From NCBI RefSeq assembly GCF_014931715.1, contig NZ_CP063164.1, positions 1,302,001 to 1,366,000 of the forward strand: a stretch of 64,000 bases of DNA, written 5' to 3'. This DNA comes from Sulfurovum indicum (GTDB lineage Bacteria > Campylobacterota > Campylobacteria > Campylobacterales > Sulfurovaceae). Below are positions 16,368-25,831 of the stretch, piece by piece (position 1 is the stretch's first letter; each line of letters starts with the position of its first letter). The notes under the pieces are model-generated. The model saw nothing but the letters and a program-made list of their open reading frames with translations. It was not told the DNA's origin and did no database searches. Made by a program: the position numbers and the translations under genes.

Positions 16368-18595
16368 GTCCGGCTTCCTGCCATAAGCTGTCCCAGTGCA
16401 ATACCACCGTCATTTGGAGGAAAAGCATTTGGAAGCAGTGCATTGGGGAAACGATTTAAAAGCAGCTTCAACAGTACCCTGTTTTGAAAAACACCGCCGC
16501 TGCATACCAGGGGCAGATCATGATACCCTTCGTATACAACAGTGATCATCTCTATAAGTGTATTAAAGAACCTGCTCACAGCAACAGCGGTATTCTCTTC
16601 TTTCAATATTTCCCTGATCATAGGCAGCACATCTATCCTGCCCTTTTCATAGCCAAACGTATATACTCCGCTGATACTGCTGTCATACAGCTCTTCAAGC
16701 AGCATACCGCTCTCTCCTTCAAAACTCATAATATGACAGACACCAAGCAGTGAAGCAACTGCATCAAAGAGCCTTCCCATTGAAGAGCTCAGTGGTGCAT
16801 TGAGCCCCTTTTCCCATGCTACATAGTAGGTTTGCAGTTCTGATCTGCCAAAGGATATCACTGTCGGATTATCCAAATTAACTGCCTCTTTACCATACTC
16901 TTCAAAGAGCAGGCTCAGGGCTACACGTCTTGGCTCCCTGATAGCTTTGGCTCCTCCCAGAAGTTTAAAATAGTTTAGATGAGCTACTCTTTCAAACCCC
17001 TCATAGTCACATACCATAAACTCCCCGCCCCATAAATTGCCGTCATCACCGTAACCGGTACCGTCAAATGCCACACCGAATACTTTGCCTCTAAGTTGTT
17101 TCTCTGCCATCACACCTAAAATATGGGCATAATGGTGCTGAACTTCTTTTACTGCTATCTGTTCACTGCCAACTGCTAACGTTTTAGCAACTTTTGTGGA
17201 TTCATAATTGGGATGTTTATCGTGAATGATGATCTGTGGTTTGAAATCATAAATACGTTCCAGTGTCTCGATATTTTTTTTGTAATATTCTACCGAACCA
17301 ATACTGTCCAGATCACCGATATGAGGAGAGAGGATCGCCTTGTCTTCAAAACCGATGGCAACGGTACTTTTTTGATTTGCACCCATCGCCAGAGTATGAT
17401 TCTTCAGTCGGAACGGCAGTGTTATACTCGCAGGAGCATACCCTCTTGCCCGTCTGAGTATGATCTGCTGCTGCTTGACCACCATCAGTACCGAATCATC
17501 GCAGCCATTGACTATGCAACGGTTATGGTCTAATATATAATCATACACATCTTTCAGTTTTTCCAGAGAGTCTCTGTTAGTACAGATAGGCTCATCTGTC
17601 ACATTGGCAGAAGTAGCAACCAAAGGACGTTTGAATCTCTCCAACAACAGTAAGTGCAAGGGTGTATAAGGTAAAAAAAGTCCAATACGAGAAATATTTG
17701 GAGCTACCTGCAGAGGCAATCCCTCGTGGTTGCCTTTTTTTCGTACCAATACAATAGGTCTCTCCTTGGAAACCAAAAGCTCCTCTTCCATCTGCGAAAT
17801 AACTGCCAATTCTCCAGCCATCTTTATATCCCTCACCATTACAGCAAAAGGCTTGGTGGGTCTATGTTTACGATCTCTAAGCATTTGTACTGCCGCTTCA
17901 TTAGTCGCATCACACATCAGATGATACCCGCCTACCCCTTTTACAGCTACAATCTTCCCTTCTGACAAAAGCTGTGCAGCAGTATCCACCAACGCATCAC
18001 TCTTCACTCTTAACTCTTCACTTTTGTCTCGTAGAGACAAGCTGGGTCCGCACTCCCAACACCCTATCGGCTGCGCATGATAGCGTCTATCCAATGGATT
18101 GGTATATTCTGCTTCACACACTTCACACATCTCAAAGAATTTCATAGAAGTGTTCTTTCGGTCATAGGGCAGATCATAGATGATAGAATAACGAACGCCG
18201 CAATGGGTACAGGTAATAAAAGGGTAACCATAACGTCTGTTGGAGGGGTCGAACAGCTCTTCTTCACATGCCTGACAGATACTCACATCCGGTGGTATCC
18301 GTACTGTTTTTTCACCTTCATCATCGGTTGAAATAATTGTAAAGCCATCAAAAGAGTGATCTTCTGTCTGTTTGACAGTGATCGTATCAATCGAAGCAAG
18401 CGGAGGCAGCTCTTTTTGCAAAGCCTGCAGAAATATCTCTAACTGTGCAGAGGTGGCTTCAAGTGTGATCTCCACTCCCTTAGTACCGTTAAGTACCGTA
18501 CCTTTCAGTGCATATTGTGTCGCAAGCTTATAGACAAACGGCCGGAACCCTACCCCCTGTACAGTCCCTTCTATCTCTATTTTATATGTTTGCAT
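16364..18595 (-). CDS. hypF: HypF carbamoyltransferase
   Basis: A 743-residue full-length HypF. In order: an acylphosphatase domain (VQGVGFRPF, about 10-20), two zinc-finger motifs (CQACEEELFD and CEVCEAEY regions, about 108-180), a YrdC-like domain (KGVGGYHLMCDA, about 218-232), and a Kae1-like domain with metal-binding HHYAH (about 487). It uses carbamoyl phosphate and ATP to carbamoylate the HypE C-terminal Cys. It is the last gene of the hyd1 operon rather than of the hyp operon. An unusual insert between the zinc fingers and the YrdC domain (about residues 185-199, DKSEELRVKSD) is encoded by a DNA repeat also found between genes. Confidence 0.96.
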   Translation of the reverse strand: MQTYKIEIEGTVQGVGFRPFVYKLATQYALKGTVLNGTKGVEITLEATSAQLEIFLQALQKELPPLASIDTITVKQTEDHSFDGFTIISTDDEGEKTVRIPPDVSICQACEEELFDPSNRRYGYPFITCTHCGVRYSIIYDLPYDRKNTSMKFFEMCEVCEAEYTNPLDRRYHAQPIGCWECGPSLSLRDKSEELRVKSDALVDTAAQLLSEGKIVAVKGVGGYHLMCDATNEAAVQMLRDRKHRPTKPFAVMVRDIKMAGELAVISQMEEELLVSKERPIVLVRKKGNHEGLPLQVAPNISRIGLFLPYTPLHLLLLERFKRPLVATSANVTDEPICTNRDSLEKLKDVYDYILDHNRCIVNGCDDSVLMVVKQQQIILRRARGYAPASITLPFRLKNHTLAMGANQKSTVAIGFEDKAILSPHIGDLDSIGSVEYYKKNIETLERIYDFKPQIIIHDKHPNYESTKVAKTLAVGSEQIAVKEVQHHYAHILGVMAEKQLRGKVFGVAFDGTGYGDDGNLWGGEFMVCDYEGFERVAHLNYFKLLGGAKAIREPRRVALSLLFEEYGKEAVNLDNPTVISFGRSELQTYYVAWEKGLNAPLSSSMGRLFDAVASLLGVCHIMSFEGESGMLLEELYDSSISGVYTFGYEKGRIDVLPMIREILKEENTAVAVSRFFNTLIEMITVVYEGYHDLPLVCSGGVFQNRVLLKLLLNRFPNALLPNAFPPNDGGIALGQLMAGSRT
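17996..18040. repeat. Mini-repeat carried inside hypF
   Basis: TTCACTCTTAACTCTTCACT (18003-18022) is followed by the hairpin TTGTCTC-GTA-GAGACAA (18024-18040). The direct-repeat part resembles the intergenic sequence at 5861-5888. In hypF it encodes a charged DKSEELRVKS-like stretch without breaking the frame. Confidence 0.5.
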
Positions 18596-18601
18596 TTAAA
18601 A

Positions 18602-18655
18602 ATGTATTGCTTAGCAATACATACCTTCACTCTTTGTTCTTCACTTATCACTCTA
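18602..18655. repeat. Composite repeat between hydE1 and hypF
   Basis: The hairpin ATGTATTGC-TTA-GCAATACAT (18602-18622) is followed by TTCACTCTTTGTTCTTCACT. The layout matches the repeat between hypE and hypD. It occupies most of the 57-bp gap between hydE1 and hypF and could fold in the mRNA. Confidence 0.5.
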
Positions 18656-20578
18656 CAAATAGAGGGCTCCATGTACTGCATTCTCCTTGCCAATAGGGAA
18701 CTTTTGGTTCATCAACGGTTTATACTGTCCCAATGTTCTCTGTATTCTACCATAGAGTGACTGGTTTGCAAAAGTTTCTCCGCTAAGTACTACTGTACGT
18801 GTATCAACCTTCTCGATCAATTGTGGAATGATCTCACCTATGTAGTCACCAAACGACTCATAGATACTGTAACACATAAAGTTGTTCTCCACATCACCAA
18901 GCTGATAGCTCATGATACTTGTCAAAAAAGCATAATTGTCAAAACGATTGTCTTTGACTCTCGTATCGATCTGCAATCCTCCCTTGCCAAGGAAGCTCAG
19001 TGCCTCGGCCGAAATACCCTCCAGGCTCTCATCCTTCAATCCAAGCGTGATCGCCGTGACTTTGAAAATATCAATATCACCTTCAAGGTTGTTAAGTCTC
19101 TCCCATGTTTCGGGAAAACGTTTCTTGTAGTTGACAACCAGTCTGTCTGAGCCTTCTCTGAGAGTACCTATCTTCTCCCACAGGTTATCAGACTCAAACG
19201 GAATAGGCGGCACGGCATTGATCACTTCTTTGCCGTTGTAATAGAGGAAGTAGAGCTGTCCGTCAAAATGTGCACCTACCGCCTTCTCTCCCAGTTTGCC
19301 ATGCTCAGCCAAAACAGAAAGCATCGATGCCTTCCACTGAGGGAAGCGTACTTCATTACTGTGACCGCTCTCAAACACTTCTCCTTCAAGTATACGAATC
19401 TCAGCCGTCTCTACACTCTCAAAATGATCAAAATTATCAATGATCGTAACATCACCTGCTTTTGCAGCTGCAAGACCGTATGCAATGCCTAATACTCTTT
19501 TTGGATTAGGGACAGTTACAGGGTAGACAATACGTTCACCGGAAACAAAAAGTTTTGTATCCTGATTGATAAAGAGTTTTGTATCTTTTTGGGCCCCTAC
19601 AGGAAGGTCAAAGTCCACCAGAAAGTCCGCCTCTTCCTTTGCATCACACTCAATATACGCAGCATAGTCAAGACCACAGGCAAGCAGCTCTTTTGCAAAA
19701 AGCATACTCATCCCGTCGTCAGGGTACTTCACCAATACACTGCTCCCATAAAGTGCTTTGAGTTCTTCACTTTTCGTTGCAACTCTCAAAAGGGGACGCT
19801 CTATGCTTAAGAGTGCATTGAACTCCTGTTGTACCATCATCAAATGGTTATTAAGCGTGTTGGCATCTGCCATCAGCAGAATAGAGTTGGGTGGTATCTT
19901 CCCCTCCTGGGGTTTAAAGAGTTTTCTAAACCCGTGTGCTGTCTTCATTAAAACTGTTTCACCTGCAGCAACCGCTCTGGCACTCACTTCAAAAAGCTGT
20001 CTGTATGTACCCTTGTCATTGGCCGTATGTTCACTCTCTTTATCCATCATACGCAGAGGTACCCCGCAGTCAATGCAGGATATAAGCGGATAATCAAGCC
20101 TGAATGCATTCTCCTTTACCTCATTAAGACATGCTTCACAGGGTGCAAAGAATTTCATCAGAGAGTTTTCTCTCTTGTAAGGATAGTGTGTAACAAACGG
20201 ATGCTGTGAACCACAGGCATTACAGGAGGTGAACGGATAGTAGTACCTTCTGCTGCTTACATCGAACATCTCCTTTTGGCAGGTTGGACAGGGAGCGATG
20301 TTCAATGGCAGGTTCTCGTCGGCGTAGTGGCTCTGCTGCGGCTTCTCTTCGGAGAAGTAGTGTTTACTCTTACCTAAGAAAAGAGAAGCCGGAAGTACTT
20401 CTTCAAGTCCAAGCAGAAAGCTCTCAAGATCTTTCTCATCACGATCTATTGCCAATATGATCTTCTGTCCGTCCTGTATCACATCCGCATCAATTCCGAT
20501 ACGTTTTGCATGGGCTTTCATCAAGTCGGCAACATAGGTTTTTGAAGAATTAAAGTCAAGTTCAAAGACAAAATACAT
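18653..20578 (-). CDS. hydE: HydE-like HypF paralog, hyd1 operon
   Basis: A 641-residue protein in the hydE position of the Wolinella-type hydABCDE operon. It keeps HypF-like order: a degenerate acylphosphatase-like N-terminus, zinc-finger motifs (CPTCQKEMFD, CNACG, CEACLNE, CIDCG, about 98-170), a YrdC-like stretch lacking the KGxGGYHLxCDA motif, and a Kae1-like C-terminus lacking the HHxxH metal site. It is therefore unlikely to be a carbamoyltransferase. HydE of Wolinella and Helicobacter is needed for hydrogenase activity by an unclear mechanism. It shares the zinc-finger and C-terminal layout with the second copy at 25832-27496. Confidence 0.82.
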   Translation of the reverse strand: MYFVFELDFNSSKTYVADLMKAHAKRIGIDADVIQDGQKIILAIDRDEKDLESFLLGLEEVLPASLFLGKSKHYFSEEKPQQSHYADENLPLNIAPCPTCQKEMFDVSSRRYYYPFTSCNACGSQHPFVTHYPYKRENSLMKFFAPCEACLNEVKENAFRLDYPLISCIDCGVPLRMMDKESEHTANDKGTYRQLFEVSARAVAAGETVLMKTAHGFRKLFKPQEGKIPPNSILLMADANTLNNHLMMVQQEFNALLSIERPLLRVATKSEELKALYGSSVLVKYPDDGMSMLFAKELLACGLDYAAYIECDAKEEADFLVDFDLPVGAQKDTKLFINQDTKLFVSGERIVYPVTVPNPKRVLGIAYGLAAAKAGDVTIIDNFDHFESVETAEIRILEGEVFESGHSNEVRFPQWKASMLSVLAEHGKLGEKAVGAHFDGQLYFLYYNGKEVINAVPPIPFESDNLWEKIGTLREGSDRLVVNYKKRFPETWERLNNLEGDIDIFKVTAITLGLKDESLEGISAEALSFLGKGGLQIDTRVKDNRFDNYAFLTSIMSYQLGDVENNFMCYSIYESFGDYIGEIIPQLIEKVDTRTVVLSGETFANQSLYGRIQRTLGQYKPLMNQKFPIGKENAVHGALYL

Positions 20579-20614
20579 ACTGATCCTAAAAAATAATTTT
20601 TTATATTTACTTTA

Positions 20615-20693
20615 CAGCCAGCTACAGGACGTATATAAAAGATAAGGAGGTATATATACTGGGTAAAAAATAATTTTATTCCTGCTCTGGCTG
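20615..20693 (-). promoter_or_regulatory. Structured intergenic region between hydD1 and hydE1
   Basis: Outer arms CAGCCAG-CTA-CAGG (20615-20628) and CCTG-CT-CTGGCTG (20681-20693) can pair, with an inner GTATATA/TATATAC pair. On the operon strand the loop shows CCTCCTTATC, which resembles an anti-Shine-Dalgarno sequence. This may set expression of hydE relative to the upstream genes, or processing. It is predicted by eye only. Confidence 0.4.
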
Positions 20694-20704
20694 AAAACTA
20701 AATA

Positions 20705-21283
20705 TCAGACAGCATAATCAAAGGTCTGTTTTGGATTGGCATAGGCTTCTATGATCTCCTCAAAACTTACTTTATCTGCTTTTTCTTTAAGAGTAACTCC
20801 CGATTTCTCCAGCTCTTTGATTGTTACATCAACAAGCTTTGGCATATGAGCGAGAACAGTCTCTGTCAATCCGTTTCGTACATCGATAATATCTTCGGGT
20901 ACCATAGTGATCAACTGAACATCTCCCATATCTTCATGAAAAGAGCATATCTCTATCATCATCGTGATCTCAACCTCATTGGCGGTTTTGCATATAGGAC
21001 TTTTGTTAATAATATCCTGAGCACTTTCAATAGTGATCGTTCCTACTTCACCCTCATTGGAACCTACACCAACCACAATAATCTTGTCATACTCCTGGTA
21101 ATAGGTCATAAGACCAAAACCAAGAGTACCACCTTCAAGCACCAGAAGATTATCCGGTACCTGATAGTTCTCCTCGATATATTTCACCAAATAGGCCCCC
21201 AGGCCTTCATCGTGGAACATAATGTTCCCTATACCGATAAGTGCTATTTTTTCATACTTCAATTTATTTCCTTCTACTGACAA
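20705..21283 (-). CDS. hydD: HydD-like hydrogenase maturation protease with two metal ligands lost
   Basis: A 192-residue HybD/HupD-family protein in the hyd1 operon. The fold motifs are present: GIGNIMFHDEGLG with Glu26, then LEGGTLGFGL. The second ligand Asp is replaced by Gly72 (IIVVGVG, where HydD2 has IIIDCV) and the ligand His by Asn102 (TANEVE, where HydD2 has SAHEVE). These residues bind nickel in the precursor and are needed for cleavage in studied members. It may be inactive as a protease, or act as a chaperone. HydB1 still carries a C-terminal extension. It lies 5 bp from hydC1. Confidence 0.85.
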   Translation of the reverse strand: MSVEGNKLKYEKIALIGIGNIMFHDEGLGAYLVKYIEENYQVPDNLLVLEGGTLGFGLMTYYQEYDKIIVVGVGSNEGEVGTITIESAQDIINKSPICKTANEVEITMMIEICSFHEDMGDVQLITMVPEDIIDVRNGLTETVLAHMPKLVDVTIKELEKSGVTLKEKADKVSFEEIIEAYANPKQTFDYAV

Positions 21284-21288
21284 AGAGG

Positions 21289-22071
21289 TTACTTCTCTGT
21301 ATTAACCTCTTTGTTGCCGTCTTCTCCAACCTTCATAAATTTACTTCCTCCAACAACAATGGCGATATCACCTTCCTGCCAGAAGATCGTTCTCCACACC
21401 TGGTAATAGATATGGAAAACAACCCAGAGGACAATAAACCACATAGAATAGTGATGTACGATACGTACATCCATGATCGATGCAGTAGGTCCTCCACCAA
21501 GAATCCAGCCGCTTACAGGTATTGTCCAGTCAGTAACCAGGTGAAGCATCCATGGCCACCAGGTACCGATACTGCTCTCTCCCGATGCCAAGCCATGCAC
21601 ATAAAGCTGAAGTCCGGTAAAGAGCATCCATGCCAACAGTGCATGGAAGATAATAAAGTATACCGAATTGAAGCTGTCACTGTGAGAGGAATCAAAACTC
21701 TTTCTTCGATTCAGCGTAACAAGGTTCAAAAATACTTCCCAGAACTCTTTTATATTCCTCTTCGTCGGAATTACCTTTAAATAGTGTTTTTCAAAACGAG
21801 AGAAGAAAAACAGATATGAAACAATGATCGATGTCACATCAAAAATAATAGCAACAATGAAATGCCCCCATCTGTTCCAGGCCATAACATACTTATCTAC
21901 AGCATCATCTGCTATAAAAGTCTGGTAGTAAGGTGCTGCTATATACAGACCCGTAGCAATAGCAACAACCATCGATATGACATTTACCCAGTGAATAATC
22001 CGCATGGTAAATGTCATGCGTCTTACTCTGACTCTCTTGTGACCTAATTTATCATCATATTTTGCATCCAT
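21289..22071 (-). CDS. hydC: HydC, cytochrome b of the hyd1 hydrogenase
   Basis: A 260-residue di-haem cytochrome b-type membrane subunit with about four hydrophobic segments. Candidate haem ligands are HW in segment 1, WGH in segment 2, and HH plus FH in the last segment. It takes electrons from the periplasmic HydAB dimer and passes them to menaquinone. ATG 22071 (MDAKYDDK) is preferred: it lies 10 bp after the hydB stop with AAGGAG in place, while the longer frame runs through hydB in another frame. The last residues are charged. Confidence 0.9.
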   Translation of the reverse strand: MDAKYDDKLGHKRVRVRRMTFTMRIIHWVNVISMVVAIATGLYIAAPYYQTFIADDAVDKYVMAWNRWGHFIVAIIFDVTSIIVSYLFFFSRFEKHYLKVIPTKRNIKEFWEVFLNLVTLNRRKSFDSSHSDSFNSVYFIIFHALLAWMLFTGLQLYVHGLASGESSIGTWWPWMLHLVTDWTIPVSGWILGGGPTASIMDVRIVHHYSMWFIVLWVVFHIYYQVWRTIFWQEGDIAIVVGGSKFMKVGEDGNKEVNTEK

Positions 22072-22081
22072 AAAAGACTCC

Positions 22082-23944
22082 TTAGAATGCACAGGTAGGA
22101 TCGACTTTGTAAACAGCCAGCTCCTTACCTTTGGTATCGACCACGTGTACGGCACAGGCAATACATGGGTCGAAACTGTGTACCGTACGGATGATCTCAA
22201 GCGGCTGCTCAGGATCTGCCACTTTCGTACCGATGAGACTTCCTTCATAGGCACCTACTTCCCCGTTCGGTCCTCTTGGCCCTGCATTCCATGTTGATGG
22301 CACAACTGCCTGATAGTTCTCTACCTTTCCGTCCTTGATCTTCACCCAGTGTCCGAGTGACCCTCTCGGTGCTTCAGACAAAGCTCTACCTTTACTGTCT
22401 GCAGAGACTACATCAAAATCGAAGTCTGTCCAGGTGCTGAGATCTCCGCTCGCAGCATTTTTTGCCAATTCGTCAACCCACTCCAACATGACATCAGCCA
22501 TCAGCTCAGTCTCGATCGCACGTGCTGCCGTTCTACCTACTGTTGAGAATAACACTGTAATAGGCAGGTTCGCACGTTTGAGGAAGTTTCCTACATACTT
22601 CTGTATACGTTCGTCACCTTTCACATAACCGACAACCATACGTGCAAGTGGGCCGACTTCTACTTTTTTACCATCATAAAGAGGAGATTTTATCCATGAA
22701 TACTTCTCATCGGTTTTAAGATATTTGTATCCGTCTTCACCCTCTTTGAGTCCCGTGTATTTAGGGATAGTTGTTCCCTCATACGGATGTTCAGGTGCAC
22801 CTGTACCCTCATACCATGAGTGTGTTACATCTTCTGTGATCTTTGTTTCATCAAGATCGAATGCTTTTGAAATGTCACCATCAAGTACGACTCCTGACGG
22901 GAAGAGAAGCGCAGAGTTGTAGAACCCGGTATCATCCAGCCTGAAATCTCCATAACTCATATAGCTGAGGATCCCCCCACCGGTACCACCGACACCTTTG
23001 AAAGTTGCATCCTTATCAGTTGCTTCATCTGCATACATTGTTCCTGCCATATAGATATCCGGAAGATAGGCACGCTTAATAAACTCTGTAGAGTCCTGAA
23101 GCAGCTGCTTGAAGAGTCCGATACGTGCAGGGTTCTGAATATCCTGAACACATGTTACTCCACCAACAACGATACTCTGCGGATGCGGGTTCTTACCACC
23201 AAAGATCGCCTGCATTTTTGCCATGTCTCTCTGGATATCAAGTGCTTTAAGATAGTGCGCTACCCCAATGAGGTTCTGCTCCGGTGTCAACTTATAGTGC
23301 GGGTTGCCCCAGTAACCGTTACCAAAAATACCCAGTCGCCCCTCTTTCACAAACTTGATGATACGGTCCTGGATCACTTTAAACTCGGCAGGATCAGAGG
23401 TATAAGGTGCTACACCGGCAACTTTCGCCCATTTAGCTGCTTCAGCCGCTGTAGCAGCAGGATCAGCCTTGGTAGCAGCCACGACATCAACAAAATCGAG
23501 TGCATGCAGATGATAGAAGTGTACCAGGTGATCATGTACATAAAGAGACCCCTGAATTAGATTTCGTACCAGTCTTGCATTCTTGGGGATTGTAATATTA
23601 AATGCATCCTCAACCGCCTCAATACTTCTTTGGTAGTGTGTACCTGTACAGACACCGCAGATACGCATTGCCATCAGACCGCAGTCTCTTGGGTCTCTGC
23701 CTTTCAGGATTGTCTCGATTCCTCTAAACATTGTTGAAGACGAGAAAGCATCAACAATCTTGTTATTGCTGTCTATCACAGCTTCGATTCTAAGGTGCCC
23801 TTCGATCCTTGTAATAGGGTCCACAATAATATGCTTGTTTCCATTGGCATCGGTTTTGTGAAAACCATGTTCTTCTGCTGTTTCTGTCATTGCAGTTCCG
23901 CCTCCTGTTACCTGGGCTTCTGCTTGTTCATTTAATACTGGCAT
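22082..23944 (-). CDS. hydB: HydB, large subunit of hyd1 [NiFe] hydrogenase
   Basis: A 620-residue group 1-type large subunit. L1 RICGVCTGTH and L2 DPCIACAVH hold the nickel Cys; the 20-residue tail after L2 is expected to be cleaved. The N-terminus has about 38 extra residues before HIIVDPITRIEGH compared with HydB2. ATG 23944 overlaps the hydA stop by 1 bp and has AAGGAGG, but an internal ATG at 23890 also has AGGAGG upstream, so the true N-terminus is uncertain. It is exported with HydA by the Tat pathway and faces the periplasm. Confidence 0.96.
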   Translation of the reverse strand: MPVLNEQAEAQVTGGGTAMTETAEEHGFHKTDANGNKHIIVDPITRIEGHLRIEAVIDSNNKIVDAFSSSTMFRGIETILKGRDPRDCGLMAMRICGVCTGTHYQRSIEAVEDAFNITIPKNARLVRNLIQGSLYVHDHLVHFYHLHALDFVDVVAATKADPAATAAEAAKWAKVAGVAPYTSDPAEFKVIQDRIIKFVKEGRLGIFGNGYWGNPHYKLTPEQNLIGVAHYLKALDIQRDMAKMQAIFGGKNPHPQSIVVGGVTCVQDIQNPARIGLFKQLLQDSTEFIKRAYLPDIYMAGTMYADEATDKDATFKGVGGTGGGILSYMSYGDFRLDDTGFYNSALLFPSGVVLDGDISKAFDLDETKITEDVTHSWYEGTGAPEHPYEGTTIPKYTGLKEGEDGYKYLKTDEKYSWIKSPLYDGKKVEVGPLARMVVGYVKGDERIQKYVGNFLKRANLPITVLFSTVGRTAARAIETELMADVMLEWVDELAKNAASGDLSTWTDFDFDVVSADSKGRALSEAPRGSLGHWVKIKDGKVENYQAVVPSTWNAGPRGPNGEVGAYEGSLIGTKVADPEQPLEIIRTVHSFDPCIACAVHVVDTKGKELAVYKVDPTCAF

Positions 23945-25182
23945 TAGTACTGTCCTCCTTCTGCTTTTTTACCTGCTACCGCACTTGCTGCTGCATGAAT
24001 ACCGATTCCGATACTTGCAGCTGTCAATAATCCCAAACCAAACTCATCTACTGTTTTTTCAACACCGCCTGTCGGCGCTTTGATATGGGCATTAGCCATT
24101 GGTCTCTCATAGGCATATTTATCCCAAAAGTCCGGCTCAGAACATCCAATACATCCGCGTCCTACTCCAATAGGCCAGTTAACACCTTCGTTATAGCGTA
24201 TAATCGAACAGTTATTGAAGGTCATTGGTCCTTTACATCCCATTTTATAAAGACAGAAGTTGTTCTTCGCACCTTCATCTCCCCACTCTTCAACAAATTC
24301 TCCGGCATCAAAGTGGGCTCTTCTTTCACAGTTATCATGAATACGGTAACCAAATGCAAATTTCGGTCTGAGAAGAGAATCCAGTTCAGGAATAGTTCCT
24401 GTCAAGACAAAGTGCAGGAGTACTCCAACCATGTTGGAGGGGTTGGCCGGACAGGCAGGAATGTTGATCACCGGTTTGCCTTTTATAACATCCATTACCC
24501 CTACCGCATCCGTAGGATTCGGTGCAGCTGCCGGAATACCGCCATAGGTAGCACATGATCCAACCGCTACAACTGCAGCTGCTCCGGATGCAGCTCTTAA
24601 AAGATGTTCATGGAATGTTTCTGCTTTTGCACCGATCGTTCCATACTGACCATCCATCCCCATAGGAATAGAGCCTTCGACAAAAAGAAGATACTTGCCG
24701 TGAAAGTGCTCCATAGCTTCATCCATCTGTTTTTCAGCCTGATGTCCTGAGGCAGCCTGCAGTGTCTCATGGAATTCAAGTGAAATAATATCCAGGATGA
24801 TCTCATCGATCTGAGGTCCGTCAGAACGCAGTAACGCTTCTGAGTTACCTGCACAATCCTGCAGTTCTACCCATATTACCGGTACACGATTCATCAAAAC
24901 AGCCGCTTCTGCAACAAGTGGTGTAAAAGAAGCCGGCAGCATCATCATCGCAGTCGTAGCAGATGCCCATTTAAGGAAATCTCTCCTCTCAAGACCTTGC
25001 TCTTCAATGCTTTTGGTAAAATCCATACGATTGTTAAGAGGTTCAAGTTTCCTCAAATCTTCAATCCGCTTTTGACATTGTATATACAGTTCATCGTAGA
25101 AAGCATCACCTTTATTGGTGTCCACTTTTGCACTTTCAGCGGTAAACAGTTTTTTTACGGACTCTTCTTTATCTATACTCAT
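23944..25182 (-). CDS. hydA: HydA, small subunit of hyd1 [NiFe] hydrogenase
   Basis: A 412-residue small subunit with an unusually long pre-Tat region. The twin-Arg motif ERRDFLKW (R66, R67) is followed by a hydrophobic stretch. The proximal cluster has C110, GSCATYGG and IPACP, but Asn113 stands where the second Cys of CxGC is usual (DCAGNSE). Medial and distal ligands are complete (IHDNC, FC-x5-GC, NC, RGC-x2-C). A hydrophobic C-terminal anchor (about 375-400) ties it to the membrane with HydC. It is the first gene of the operon, with a TetR-type palindrome 54 bp upstream. Confidence 0.96.
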   Translation of the reverse strand: MSIDKEESVKKLFTAESAKVDTNKGDAFYDELYIQCQKRIEDLRKLEPLNNRMDFTKSIEEQGLERRDFLKWASATTAMMMLPASFTPLVAEAAVLMNRVPVIWVELQDCAGNSEALLRSDGPQIDEIILDIISLEFHETLQAASGHQAEKQMDEAMEHFHGKYLLFVEGSIPMGMDGQYGTIGAKAETFHEHLLRAASGAAAVVAVGSCATYGGIPAAAPNPTDAVGVMDVIKGKPVINIPACPANPSNMVGVLLHFVLTGTIPELDSLLRPKFAFGYRIHDNCERRAHFDAGEFVEEWGDEGAKNNFCLYKMGCKGPMTFNNCSIIRYNEGVNWPIGVGRGCIGCSEPDFWDKYAYERPMANAHIKAPTGGVEKTVDEFGLGLLTAASIGIGIHAAASAVAGKKAEGGQY

Positions 25183-25235
25183 GGTTCAGTCTCCTTTTAG
25201 ATTTCAATACACCTTAAAAATAAAATAAAATAAAG

Positions 25236-25249
25236 TGAATTGGTATTCA
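25236..25249 (-). promoter_or_regulatory. TetR-type operator of the hyd1 operon
   Basis: TGAATTGGTATTCA is an exact TGAAT-N4-ATTCA palindrome 54 bp upstream of hydA1. On the minus strand it directly follows a TATATT hexamer, a possible -10. The hyd2 operon has the same arrangement. Confidence 0.7.
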
Positions 25250-25831
25250 ATATACTAAGAAAAATCAACTTAAATAAACATTAATTTTTCTTAAATTTCA
25301 CATTATCTAATACCAATTTTATAAATTTAATACATATTTAAAATCAAAATTATTTATTATATAACATATACTGTACAAATATTATATAGTGTTGCAAAAG
25401 TTATAGAATAGTTATCAGATGAAGCGTAAGGGATACAATATCACGTACTGAGAATAAATAGACGGATATTATAATGGAGTGTTCTTTTAAGACTCACCGC
25501 AGCGTATAATATCAAAAAAAATCTCTACGGCTGTCAGCCTCTTTTTCTCAGTGAAAATATTTTAGGAATAAGTAAAAAAGTGTGTTCTATGGTAGCAGTG
25601 TTGTGAAGAGTATCTATTGTATGTAGGTGGAGTGTATCATTCAGCATCTCTCAAAAAGTATTTGAATACCTCTCTGACGTTGCAGCTTTGCCCTCCTATA
25701 CTGTTGTCAGAGCATACTTGAGATCATAATAAACGACAGTTTCATACTGAAAAGATCTGAAGTCATTTCTTGAACCATATCGTATCTGTTTACTACATTA
25801 TATATGAAACCATAAAATATGGTGCTGTGAA
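25250..25831. other. Non-coding stretch between the two hyd operons
   Basis: AT-rich and without a supported gene. Short frames on both strands lack start signals and family features. No clear intrinsic terminator or RNA gene was recognised. With the operator just before it, it forms the 649-bp space between hydA1 and the end of hydE2. Confidence 0.5.
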
